DNA of 64,000 bases from Mesorhizobium japonicum MAFF 303099. GTDB lineage: Bacteria; Pseudomonadota; Alphaproteobacteria; Rhizobiales; Rhizobiaceae. The notes below the pieces were generated by a model. That model was not told the origin of the DNA. It saw nothing but the letters and a program-made list of their open reading frames with translations, and ran no database searches. A program made the position numbers and the translations under genes. Numbering within the stretch: the first letter of the stretch is position 1; each line of letters opens with the position of its first letter. Below are positions 42,864 through 50,537 of this stretch, piece after piece. Where the stretch lies: the NCBI RefSeq assembly GCF_000009625.1, contig NC_002678.2, forward strand, positions 6,542,001 through 6,606,000, in the 5' to 3' direction.

Positions 42864-43081
42864 TCTCCGCCGGCCAGCCCATCACCTACGACGTCAAGCT
42901 TTCGACGGTGCGCGCACTCATCGCCGGAAAGCAGGATTGGCTTTCTCGGTTCGCATTTGGGAAGGCCAAGCGGCCTGATCACGAGATCGACCAGAAGCGA
43001 ACCGAACTCCTCGTGCTCGGCACCATCGCCGAGGACTACGAGCGCGCCGTTGAGGTCACCAAGACGAGGGTGGCCGGGTGA
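42860..43081 (+). CDS. Small prophage protein
   Basis: A 73-residue protein (YDVKLSTVRALIAGKQDWLS, TELLVLGTIAEDYERAVEVT), coupled by ATGA overlaps to both the GcrA-like and the methyltransferase genes. Probably soluble; no family recognised. Confidence 0.7.
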   Translation: MISAGQPITYDVKLSTVRALIAGKQDWLSRFAFGKAKRPDHEIDQKRTELLVLGTIAEDYERAVEVTKTRVAG

Positions 43082-44256
43082 ATGTGGCTCTATGTCCCGA
43101 ACACATCGACATCCTCAGCCTCTGCACAGGAGGGGCGGGCCTCGATCTCGGCGTCGAGCTGGCAATTCCGAGCGCTCGAACAGTCTGCATGGTGGAGAGG
43201 GAAGCCTTCGCCGTCGCGCACCTGGTTTCAGCGATGGAACAGGGTCTACTTCATCCAGCGCCTATTTGGAGCGATGCCAGAACCTTCGACGGCCGCGCAT
43301 GGCGTGGCTGCGTTGACGGCCTCGTTGGCGGCATCCCGTGCCAGCCGCATTCCCTTGCCGGCAAGCGGCTCGGCGAGGGCGATGAGCGCGACCTGTGGTC
43401 GACGGCACGGCGCATCATCGTCCAGTCCGGCTGCTGGTTCGTCCTCATCGAAAACGTCGGCGGCATGCTCTCCAGCGGCGGCGCGGAGCGCGTATGGCGA
43501 GACCTTCGCAGACTGGGCTTTGAGGTTGAGGGTGGACTGTTCACGGCGAAGGAAGTTGGCGCGAGCCATGAGCGCGAACGCTTCTTCCTGCTCGGCGTGG
43601 CCGACGCCGGACGCCTTTGTCTCGAACGATGGCGAACTGCCGGCGACCTGGTTGTCGCGGCAAGCGCTCGAAAAATCCAAGGGCAAAAACGGCAACGGCA
43701 TGGGCCTGCCGCTGGCAATGGCGGCGAAGTTGTGGCCGACGCCGGCCGCGCTCGACGGCCAGAAGGCACCGAAGACGTTCGCCGGCGGCAATATCAGCTT
43801 GCCGGAGGCGGCCAAGACCTGGAGCACTCCAAGGGCCTCAGATGGCGAGAAGGGTGGGCCGAAACAGGCGTTCGGGGCGGGCGGAATGCCATTGGCGGCG
43901 CAGACACTGCAATGGCGCACGCCGCGATCGAGCGAGTCGGGCCAGTATCAATACGATCGCGGCGACAAGTCAAAGCCGACACCCACGCTGACAGGCCAGG
44001 CCTTTTCCCACCTGGGCCAACCGACATCGAAGCCTGGCGAAACGTGCTTGGTAGAGCGCCGCAGCTTGAACCCGCTGTTCGTCGAATGGCTGATGGGGTG
44101 GCCGCCCGGGTGGACCGCCTCAGAATGCTCGGCAACGGCGTTGTCAGTCTGGAAGCGGCATATGCGCTGCGCACTCTCGCAACTCGCCTCGCCGGCCAAG
44201 GCTCCGCCGGCGCAGCTGTCCTTATTCGCGTGATGGAGAGTTCAATTGCTGCCTAA
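43078..44256 (+). CDS. DNA (cytosine-5-)-methyltransferase
   Basis: The 392-residue protein has C5-MTase motifs in order: motif I ILSLCTGGAGLDLG (residues 12-24), motif IV GGIPCQPHSLAG with catalytic C88, motif VI FVLIENVGG (ENV 125-127), motif VIII SHERERFFLLG (about 163-172), and at the C-terminus motif X DRLRMLGNGVVSLEAAYALR. Between VIII and X lies a long variable region rich in Arg and Gly, which is also open in the +1 frame (next entry). It starts with GTG at 43078 overlapping the previous stop. Its 3' end overlaps a convergent HNH nuclease gene by 35 bases. Confidence 0.9.
   Translation: MNVALCPEHIDILSLCTGGAGLDLGVELAIPSARTVCMVEREAFAVAHLVSAMEQGLLHPAPIWSDARTFDGRAWRGCVDGLVGGIPCQPHSLAGKRLGEGDERDLWSTARRIIVQSGCWFVLIENVGGMLSSGGAERVWRDLRRLGFEVEGGLFTAKEVGASHERERFFLLGVADAGRLCLERWRTAGDLVVAASARKIQGQKRQRHGPAAGNGGEVVADAGRARRPEGTEDVRRRQYQLAGGGQDLEHSKGLRWREGWAETGVRGGRNAIGGADTAMAHAAIERVGPVSIRSRRQVKADTHADRPGLFPPGPTDIEAWRNVLGRAPQLEPAVRRMADGVAARVDRLRMLGNGVVSLEAAYALRTLATRLAGQGSAGAAVLIRVMESSIAA
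43568..44233 (+). CDS. Overprinted second frame in the methyltransferase gene (WPTP-repeat protein)
   Basis: In the frame shifted by one base, translation from ATG 43568 or 43700 gives a repeated WPTP/WxTP pattern: SAWPTPDAFVSNDG, KLWPTPAALDGQKAP, KTWSTPRASDGEKGG, QWRTPRSSESGQY. The end is RRSLNPLFVEWLMGWPPGWT and a tail SPAKAPPAQLSLFA. This string is familiar to me as the C-terminal part of some phage cytosine methyltransferases, so it is not a random shadow. Whether it is a separate protein, the result of a frameshift in translation, or a relic is undecided. No strong ribosome binding site was found. Confidence 0.45.
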   Translation: MSANASSCSAWPTPDAFVSNDGELPATWLSRQALEKSKGKNGNGMGLPLAMAAKLWPTPAALDGQKAPKTFAGGNISLPEAAKTWSTPRASDGEKGGPKQAFGAGGMPLAAQTLQWRTPRSSESGQYQYDRGDKSKPTPTLTGQAFSHLGQPTSKPGETCLVERRSLNPLFVEWLMGWPPGWTASECSATALSVWKRHMRCALSQLASPAKAPPAQLSLFA

Positions 44257-45220
44257 GCCAGGAAATTTCGCGAAGACCACCACGATGCAACATCTTGTGG
44301 CAATTGCTGCAAACACAAGCGAGTTGGGCAAGGGTAGTTCGTCTTCCTTCCTCAGACAGAGCTATCGGGTCGATATGGTGGACCTCAATGAAGCCCTTCC
44401 CGTGATCGCCATAGTGCTTCTGAAAAGTCATGTCGCACACTTCGCAAGCCAGCTCACCAAGTGCGGCCAACACTGCTGCTTTCTTTTTGCTTGCGAGCGT
44501 AGCGTCCCGCTCTCGGGTCTTGTGTGCTCGGAGAACAACAGAGCCCTCGGCCGAACCTTCGTCGTCGGTGTCCAGATTGGCAGAGAAGGTATCGCCACGG
44601 CTGCCGGACTGAATGACGCGAACGGCAGTTTCGAGGGCGCTCCTATCGTCGAAGTAACGCCTCCACACTTCGACCTCGCCACGGCTACCTCGTGTCAACC
44701 CAACACGACCTGCGGCCTGGGCATCCGGATCAAGCCGCCTGAAATTCATCAGCTTCATGTAGACGCCGTTGACGTTTCGAAACTTTGCAGTCGCTGCCAC
44801 GCCGGTTGCATTTCCACGAGCCTGAAGGATCCCCGACAATGCGACGATCCTGGGATCATTCTTAGCGAATGCGCTCCCTTTCAAACGGAAGTAGAGGTCG
44901 AGAGCGAGCACATGCTCGTCCCAAGTCCAGTCGGGATTCTCGCCCGGAGTGGTGACTTGAAAGCCAAGGCTGACCAACTTCTTGGCGGCATCATTCTTGC
45001 CACCGGTCAACTCGTCGTGCGTGAGTGGGCGGCCTGTAGTCAGGAATTTGTGCGCCACCGCGACGATCGCTTTGCTATCGTAGTTAATCCCGCCGACCAT
45101 CAAGAAATAGTCGCGGGCTCCCTTGAAGCCATATTCTTCCAGGAAGGCTTTTCGGCCCTTCGCGTCGTACTCGTGAATTGCCGCCTCGACCGCAGATCTC
45201 GTCAATTCTTCCACTGCCAC
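44222..45220 (-). CDS. HNH endonuclease with McrA-like N-terminal domain
   Basis: A 332-residue protein. The N-terminal part (AAIHEYDAKGRKAFLEEYGF, then YFLMVGGINYDSKAIVAVAH) resembles the head domain of ScoMcrA-like modification-dependent nucleases. The C-terminus is a zinc-supported HNH domain: CEVCDMTFQKHYG, FIEVHHIDPIALSEEG, CVCSNCHKMLHRG. It is tail-to-tail with the DNA methyltransferase, so it may restrict foreign DNA (either DNA lacking or DNA carrying modified cytosine). The ATG or GTG near 45220 is the family-like start. Confidence 0.87.
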   Translation of the reverse strand: MAVEELTRSAVEAAIHEYDAKGRKAFLEEYGFKGARDYFLMVGGINYDSKAIVAVAHKFLTTGRPLTHDELTGGKNDAAKKLVSLGFQVTTPGENPDWTWDEHVLALDLYFRLKGSAFAKNDPRIVALSGILQARGNATGVAATAKFRNVNGVYMKLMNFRRLDPDAQAAGRVGLTRGSRGEVEVWRRYFDDRSALETAVRVIQSGSRGDTFSANLDTDDEGSAEGSVVLRAHKTRERDATLASKKKAAVLAALGELACEVCDMTFQKHYGDHGKGFIEVHHIDPIALSEEGRRTTLAQLACVCSNCHKMLHRGGLREISWLRQQLNSPSRE

Positions 45221-45294
45221 CCCCTTACCAGCCCCGATGTCTCATTCTTCATGGACAGGTGGCCCGGTCAAGGAAAGTTGCAGGTCACGGCCAG

Positions 45295-45516
45295 ATGAAG
45301 ACCTGTTGTCCACACTGCCATGGCGTCTTTGACGACGGTCACGCCGGCGATGCCTACCTCCGCGACGAACAGGCGCTTGCTACCATCATCCTGTGGAGCT
45401 CGGGCCAGTTCGACACCACTGACATCGCCAACGCGCTGCAATGTCGCGAGGATGCCGTTTACCGCACCCTGCAGATGGCCAAGGACGGCGCCCGTGCTGA
45501 CCGGAGGCGGGCGTGA
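45295..45516 (+). CDS. Small zinc-ribbon/helix-turn-helix protein
   Basis: A 73-residue protein with a CCPHCHGVF Cys/His cluster at the N-terminus followed by a possible helix-turn-helix (FDTTDIANALQCREDAVYRT). ATG 45295 is used; the upstream frame overlaps the divergent nuclease gene. The next gene starts with GTG inside its stop (GTGA). Confidence 0.65.
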   Translation: MKTCCPHCHGVFDDGHAGDAYLRDEQALATIILWSSGQFDTTDIANALQCREDAVYRTLQMAKDGARADRRRA

Positions 45517-45998
45517 GTAACAGGCGCCTCCCATACATGCCGCTCTGGGTCGACGACTACCAGCGCGACACTCGCCACCTCACCACGGAGGAGCATGGCG
45601 CCTATCTGCTCCTGCTCATGGCCGCCTGGGCATCGCCGACCAATTCCTTGCCCGACGACGATGACATGCTGGCGCGCATCGCCGGAGTGTCGCTCGCCCG
45701 CTGGCGGAAGATGAAAGCCATTGTCATGGCCTTCTGGAGCCTTGATGGTCGGAGCAAAAGATGGGCGCAAAAACGCCTCAAGAAAGAGAGGCGATTGGCG
45801 GTCGATAGAAAGGCGAAAGCGAGCAATGCCGCCGCAAGCCGTTGGAAAGACAAGAAAAAGGATGATGCTCAAGCGATGCTCGGGCAATGCCATCCTTCCA
45901 TAACCATCAAAGAAAAACCTATCGGTTTTTCAGAGCGCGCAGGCGCGCCGAAAAAATCCCGCAAACAGAAAATCGAGGAGGCTTTCGCCGATGCATGA
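45513..45998 (+). CDS. DUF1376 phage protein
   Basis: The 161-residue protein begins LPYMPLWVDDYQRDTRHLTT, then EEHGAYLLLLMAAWAS, the DUF1376 domain found in phage replication regions, and has a Lys-rich tail. It could be a replication accessory or initiator-like protein. Start GTG 45513 is coupled to the previous gene. Confidence 0.85.
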   Translation: MSNRRLPYMPLWVDDYQRDTRHLTTEEHGAYLLLLMAAWASPTNSLPDDDDMLARIAGVSLARWRKMKAIVMAFWSLDGRSKRWAQKRLKKERRLAVDRKAKASNAAASRWKDKKKDDAQAMLGQCHPSITIKEKPIGFSERAGAPKKSRKQKIEEAFADA

Positions 45999-46626
45999 CC
46001 TCGTGGCCAAAGATGATTTCGACAAGCTGCCGGAAAAGTACCGCGACCGTGCCAGGGCGATCAGAGCCCGCGTTGCCGAGATTGACGGGCTGATGGTTCC
46101 GTGCCAGCCGCAGGACGTTCGCGCCTCGGTGGTCCGCATGGCCGGACAGTTCCGCGACCAGCCCGATATCGACCACGCCGACATGGCAGGGGAATTCCTC
46201 GCCGCATGCCGCGACCTGCCGGCATGGGCAATCTGCGAAGCAGCCAGCGACTTTCTTGCTGGCCGCGTCGACAATCACACCGGGCAGTTCATGCCGACAT
46301 GCGCCGAGTTCGCCAAGCGGGCGAGGGCAATCATGATGCCGTTCCTGTCCGAGCGTGCCGCGCTGCGCACTGAAGCCTCGAAACTGATCGAGCGCGCGAC
46401 CGACGATCACAAGCGCCACCTGGTCGAGATGGAACGGCAGGATCCTGGAGTGCGCAGCCGGGTAGCCGCGTTGGCCGAAGCGGTCACCGCCGGCGCGTTG
46501 AAACGTCAGGCCTTGCCACACCTCGGGCTGAACGTAGCCGAGCAAAAGCGCATCGACGCGCTCAAGCGGCCTCGTCAGGAAATCTCAAAGCTTGAGCAAA
46601 CCAAAATCGTGAAAGGTCGGTCATGA
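45991..46626 (+). CDS. Phage protein of the replication region
   Basis: A 211-residue helical, charged protein (AGEFLAACRDLPAWAICEAA, SDFLAGRVDNHTGQFMPTCA). The WAI-x-A-x3-F-x4-G pattern resembles proteins that follow DUF1376 genes in rhizobial prophages. It overlaps the DUF1376 gene by eight bases and the NusG-like gene by four. Function unknown. Confidence 0.7.
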   Translation: MHDLVAKDDFDKLPEKYRDRARAIRARVAEIDGLMVPCQPQDVRASVVRMAGQFRDQPDIDHADMAGEFLAACRDLPAWAICEAASDFLAGRVDNHTGQFMPTCAEFAKRARAIMMPFLSERAALRTEASKLIERATDDHKRHLVEMERQDPGVRSRVAALAEAVTAGALKRQALPHLGLNVAEQKRIDALKRPRQEISKLEQTKIVKGRS

Positions 46627-47267
46627 GCAATTCGGCAAAATGGTTCATCGCCAGGATCGGCATGGGTGGCGCGAAGGCGGCCAAGGATCGCATTGGAACG
46701 CCGGAGGAGAGGAAGGGTGAGATCGTTGCCGAACGGTCGATCCGCGACGCTGGCTTTGAGTGCTACTACCCGCGCATGCGCAAAGAGATCATCCACCACC
46801 GGACGAACGTGCGCATCGTGCGGCGCTTTCCGCTGTTCACCGGGTATATCTTCGTTGCATTGCCGTCGGCCAACGGCGAATACCTCAAGGACTGCGACGG
46901 GCTCGGCCGGCTGCTCAGCTATGACGGCGAGTTCGGCAAGCCTTGGCAGGTTCCGACAGGCGCGGTCGAGAGCTACATGCGCGCCGAAGCCGATCTCGAG
47001 TTCGACGACACCAAGGAATCGAGGATCAAGCGTAAGCTCGAAGGCAAGACCAGGCGCGAGACGATCGCTATGACGTTCCCCGAGGGCCAAGCCATCCGCG
47101 TCAAACAGGACTGGCAACACAAGCACATGCTCGCCGGCTTCCACGGCGAGGTGGTCAGCGTCACAGGTCGCGGCACCGTCAAGAGCATGATTGAACTGTT
47201 CGGGCGCCTGGTAGCGGCTGAATTCGATGCCGACGATATCGAGCCCTATCCGTCCCGTGCGGCCTGA
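46623..47267 (+). CDS. NusG/RfaH-like transcription antitermination protein
   Basis: A 214-residue protein. The N-terminal part has the NGN layout (KWFIARIGMGG, AERSIRDAGFECYYPRMRKE, VRIVRRFPLFTGYIFVALP) and the C-terminal part a KOW-like strand pair (MLAGFHGEVVSVTGRGTVKS). NusG paralogues recruit or modify RNA polymerase to read through terminators. As the last gene of the early rightward operon, before the late genes, it is well placed to act as a late antiterminator, in the role of lambda Q. That role is inference. Confidence 0.8.
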   Translation: MSNSAKWFIARIGMGGAKAAKDRIGTPEERKGEIVAERSIRDAGFECYYPRMRKEIIHHRTNVRIVRRFPLFTGYIFVALPSANGEYLKDCDGLGRLLSYDGEFGKPWQVPTGAVESYMRAEADLEFDDTKESRIKRKLEGKTRRETIAMTFPEGQAIRVKQDWQHKHMLAGFHGEVVSVTGRGTVKSMIELFGRLVAAEFDADDIEPYPSRAA

Positions 47268-47696
47268 GCTTCTGCGGCAGGGGTGGCTGGCGCGTACCGC
47301 GTTAATACCTGGTCGACCCTTCGTGGGCTCTCCAAGGTGAAAGCGCATTTGACGGCTCACGACGTCGGATTCAATATACCCCGGAACGGCGGCCACGACG
47401 CCTTTGCCGCGTGTATCGATCTGGACGACGGCAACTACGCGCCACATGTACAGAGCCCTGCGCCAGAGGGAGGCAATCAGGCGAAGAGCCGAACCCCGTC
47501 GGGGGAGCAGTCAGCATCGGAAAATATTGCGCCAAAGGCCCGAGAGATCGGCAGCGTTCTCGGTTTGATTCTGATACGTTCCTTAAGCAAAACAGTTTTT
47601 TAACAGCCTGCTACTTAGATTAGGTCGCAGTGCGGACTGAGACAGACTCTTGTCAGGTCCATATTACCCTAATCCGGTGCAAGGGAGTATCCTTGA
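47268..47696. other. Region between the early operon and the cargo genes
   Basis: An open frame of 106 codons at 47283-47603 has no recognisable features and no good ribosome binding site; I do not support it as a gene. Base composition drops here toward the cargo block. A promoter for the downstream secreted protein is likely within 47600-47690. Confidence 0.4.
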
Positions 47697-48101
47697 ATGA
47701 AGAGCCGATTGCTTTGGGGTCTTGTGTGCGGCGCAGCAGTGGCAACGCTACACATCGTAAGCTTACCCGCGATCAGTACTGCGGCGGAAATGGTCGTAGT
47801 TCCGCTCGACGTGGACGTGTACGACCATCCGGGCGGCGAAGGGAAGCCTCGCAAGAAGAACTTGCGGGCCAACAGCACCGTCACCCTCCTGGTCAAGCGG
47901 AAGGACCATTGGTGCCATGTCGAAGGGGACGCAGTGCCCGGGGGAAAGGGCTGGGTATGGTGCGGCATAGGCGGCGACCAAAAAAATTATGCGCTAATGC
48001 CGGCTCGAACGGGAACAATCCCGATTAGCCAAATCCCGGGAGCTACCGGAGAGGTGCTCCCAGCTGGCACAACTGGCGGGGGAGGACCAGGAACTCCATA
48101 G
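47697..48101 (+). CDS. Secreted SH3-like small protein
   Basis: A 134-residue precursor with a signal peptide (residues 1-29, ending near STAA). The mature part looks like a bacterial SH3 fold: VDVYDHPGGEGKPRKKNLRA, STVTLLVKRKDHWCHVEGD, GGKGWVWCGIGG. A Gly/Pro-rich tail follows. It lies in a lower-GC block between early and late genes and is probably cargo (a moron) that acts in the cell envelope of the lysogen. Confidence 0.7.
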   Translation: MKSRLLWGLVCGAAVATLHIVSLPAISTAAEMVVVPLDVDVYDHPGGEGKPRKKNLRANSTVTLLVKRKDHWCHVEGDAVPGGKGWVWCGIGGDQKNYALMPARTGTIPISQIPGATGEVLPAGTTGGGGPGTP

Positions 48102-48158
48102 GGATCCCCTTGCACTTCTACCCAAGCAGAAAGATTTTCGCGAGCGGAGCAGGAAGCA

Positions 48159-48947
48159 ATGGAGCAGATCAGACAGTACCTCTTAGTCGTGGCAGTTTGC
48201 GGGTTCGGCGTGACCACTCACCAAGCGCTCGCTGCCCCGGCTGAGGAGCACCATACGCTCACGCTTACCCCAAACTCGGCGTGGGATTCGTGGCAGGACC
48301 GACTTTTTCATGATACGCCAGTCATCGGCACTTTTACGGGCCATGGGGTTACCTGCGTTAAGTATAACGCGTTCCCAGGACCCATTCAGGGGAAAGTGGG
48401 ATTCGGTCAAGGGGAATGGGGCAGCGACCCTTGCATGTCGTTCATCGTCGAGCACACGGTGGGATTCGATACAGGGCCATACAGGCAAATCCCCAGCAAA
48501 CGACTTGATCGGGTCGTCCTGACATATGACGAGGCTCCGTTCGCGGCCTGCACAGTGTTTGTTGGCTCGCCCTACAGTAATTGTTGGCAGGGCGGGAGCG
48601 GTGCGGCGGTCGACAAGCCTACAGGGTGTGTCACGGTCCGTGTCCCCAATATCGATTGGCAGAACCGGGGAGGGCCCAAAGGTTTGATGCCGTTCAACAC
48701 CAAGCCGGGAACGACCCAGATTCGCCGCGGCGAGTGGGACGTGACAGAAGCCTTCCGATGGCAAGCCGATACGGGTATGCCAATTGGTGGGAATCCTGGT
48801 TTCGGTTTCACCCTCGGGTCACCCTTTACATCCACCAAGCAGTTGACCGCAGAAGACAACACCGTGTGTGTGTCGGATGTGAAAAACGTTCGACTGATCG
48901 TGGACTACACGACCTTTCCGGACGACGTTTTTGTTCAACCGAAGTAG
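48159..48947 (+). CDS. Secreted hypothetical protein
   Basis: A 262-residue precursor with a signal peptide (QYLLVVAVCGFGVTTHQALA, cleavage near residue 26). The mature part has six or more Cys residues in pairs (for example GSDPCMSFIVEHTVGFD and PYSNCWQGGSGA), suggesting disulfides in the periplasm, and ends with strand-rich sequence RLIVDYTTFP. No family was recognised. It follows the SH3-like gene in the cargo block and may be co-transcribed with it. Confidence 0.7.
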   Translation: MEQIRQYLLVVAVCGFGVTTHQALAAPAEEHHTLTLTPNSAWDSWQDRLFHDTPVIGTFTGHGVTCVKYNAFPGPIQGKVGFGQGEWGSDPCMSFIVEHTVGFDTGPYRQIPSKRLDRVVLTYDEAPFAACTVFVGSPYSNCWQGGSGAAVDKPTGCVTVRVPNIDWQNRGGPKGLMPFNTKPGTTQIRRGEWDVTEAFRWQADTGMPIGGNPGFGFTLGSPFTSTKQLTAEDNTVCVSDVKNVRLIVDYTTFPDDVFVQPK

Positions 48948-49181
48948 GCTGCTACTGACCGTGGCGATCACAAGTCCGTAACGCCGCCTATCGCGGGGAT
49001 TTCGATTTTCCGTAGGATAGGCTTTGGAACGCATCAAGAACATCGCTTGCATTCTGGCGCACAGGTGATTTATCATTTGTGCTCAGGTGATTTGGCTGTT
49101 CTGTAGCGGACCTCCGTCGGAGGGAATACTCGCCGGGCCATAGGGGAGAGTTTCACCACTCCCCGCATAGATTGAATGCGC

Positions 49182-49853
49182 CTATTGTTTCGGTTTTTTC
49201 AAGGCAGTCAGTCTGGCGACCAGCGAAGTGTATTGGTAAACGGCCTTCAGAAGCTCTTTCGCCAGTTCGATGGCGATTTCAGACTCTTCTTTGCCAATCG
49301 AGTCGTAGTCTTTTGCTTCAATATGGGCAGCGTCATTGCCAAGGATTCGAAGCTCGTCGGCTGCGGAAAGAAGTTCGCTCGGGATAACAGCAACTGTCCC
49401 TAGAGCGGCAAGGCGGGTCTTGAGATCCTTCCCGGTTGCGCTCTTGTTGTCACAAAGTTCTTCCAGCGTTCTGCGGACCATCAGGGCGGACGCTCTGTAG
49501 CAATTGGCGGCGTGACAGCGAATCGCCTCCTCTAAGCTGGATAATATATCTGACGGAAGATTGCTTGCGTCGAAATCGATGACCTCTGGCGGGAAGCTTT
49601 CGATCTCGCCGTATTTGTCTTCCATTACGAAGACGAGCTTTCTACATGTCGTGTTGGGGCATCTTCGCATGCCGGCTATATCGAAAGTATTGGTTGTAGC
49701 ACCGCTCGGGTGCCGTTTCGCTTGGACATTGTAGCGTAGGTCGCTGCAGCCGTCGAAGCCGGAGAACGATGCCGCGTGATGGCAATGAGGGCAGCGCAGA
49801 TTGATGATTTTAAACGCGACATGCGCTGTGTCCTTCACTTCAAAAGTAGTCAT
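49182..49853 (-). CDS. DUF4145-domain protein with zinc ribbon
   Basis: A 223-residue protein with an N-terminal CPHCHH and RRCPNTTCRK pair which can form a zinc ribbon, and a C-terminal helical DUF4145 domain (IRCHAANCYRASALMVRRTL, ADELRILGNDAAHIEAKDYD). DUF4145 occurs alone or fused to restriction and other defence proteins. The ATG at 49853 has GAGGGG upstream. It is oriented against the surrounding phage genes, as typical for lysogen-expressed cargo. Confidence 0.82.
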   Translation of the reverse strand: MTTFEVKDTAHVAFKIINLRCPHCHHAASFSGFDGCSDLRYNVQAKRHPSGATTNTFDIAGMRRCPNTTCRKLVFVMEDKYGEIESFPPEVIDFDASNLPSDILSSLEEAIRCHAANCYRASALMVRRTLEELCDNKSATGKDLKTRLAALGTVAVIPSELLSAADELRILGNDAAHIEAKDYDSIGKEESEIAIELAKELLKAVYQYTSLVARLTALKKPKQ

Positions 49854-49965
49854 GTTGCCCCTCAAGAATGTGTTGACCAAACCGCCAACGGATGACAGCG
49901 CGGGAAGCCACTTGAGACTTAAATGGATTGCCTCAACATGGCTGCCATCATTTCGCGGCAGGACT

Positions 49966-50196
49966 TCAGCAGATAAATTGAAAATGCCCCTGGTGGCAGA
50001 AGATCAGATACTGATCTGCGGTGACCACCATATGAAATCCGCGCCGGCGAACCTCAGCTTCCAACAGTGCATGCGATGCAAAATGATTGACGCTGTCAAT
50101 CTTGCGGCGGACCACACCGCCAGACGTGGCTTGGCGAGATTGAAAGACCTGCTGAATCCAAGGCGCGCCACGGAGCCCTCTCGGTGCTCGTCCCAT
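49966..50196 (-). CDS. Small prophage protein
   Basis: A 76-residue protein (RGAPWIQQVFQSRQATSGGV, SVNHFASHALLEAEVRRRGF, then HMVVTADQYLIFCHQGHFQF). The ATG at 50196 has GGGGAGA six bases upstream. The 'GGVVRR...EVRRRGFHMV...' pattern recalls short conserved prophage proteins of rhizobia. Function unknown; same strand as the DUF4145 gene. Confidence 0.6.
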   Translation of the reverse strand: MGRAPRGLRGAPWIQQVFQSRQATSGGVVRRKIDSVNHFASHALLEAEVRRRGFHMVVTADQYLIFCHQGHFQFIC

Positions 50197-50303
50197 TAAT
50201 CGTCTCCCCAATTCCCTGTATTCACCAAGGTAAAATAGATGGCTCCGACCGACAAGGAGCGTCCCTTTGAACAGGCTTGCCGCACATGAAGGCTAGAGCC
50301 GGC

Positions 50304-50498
50304 CTAGGCTCCCTGTTCCAATAGCATGACGACCTGCTGCACTGATTCATTGACGGTGTACCCGTGGGCGCCGTCTTTGCCGCCAGCATCGGTCACGATC
50401 CGTGTCCCATCGTCAGTCTTCAGCACCGCAACAACATGTGCAGGGTTGATGAAAACGGTGGTGCCGTCGAATTCTCGGACAAATTTACAGAATGCCAT
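50304..50498 (-). CDS. Small prophage protein
   Basis: A 64-residue protein (FDGTTVFINPAHVVAVLKTD, DGTRIVTDAGGKDG, YTVNESVQQVVMLLEQG), probably a small beta-strand fold. The ATG at 50498 has GGGGGGA eight bases upstream. It is divergent from the terminase small-subunit gene, across 39 bases. The longer frame running upstream to 51026 is antisense to the terminase gene and is rejected. Confidence 0.7.
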   Translation of the reverse strand: MAFCKFVREFDGTTVFINPAHVVAVLKTDDGTRIVTDAGGKDGAHGYTVNESVQQVVMLLEQGA

Positions 50499-50537
50499 TG
50501 TCGATTCCCCCCTATTTGACTGGACTTTGACACAGCA

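Noticed and set aside
46575-47447. A 290-codon minus-strand frame
   Set aside because: Antisense to the NusG-like gene and without any recognisable motif.
47283-47603. A 106-codon plus-strand gene
   Set aside because: No ribosome binding site, no domain, and an irregular composition; it may be remnant DNA.
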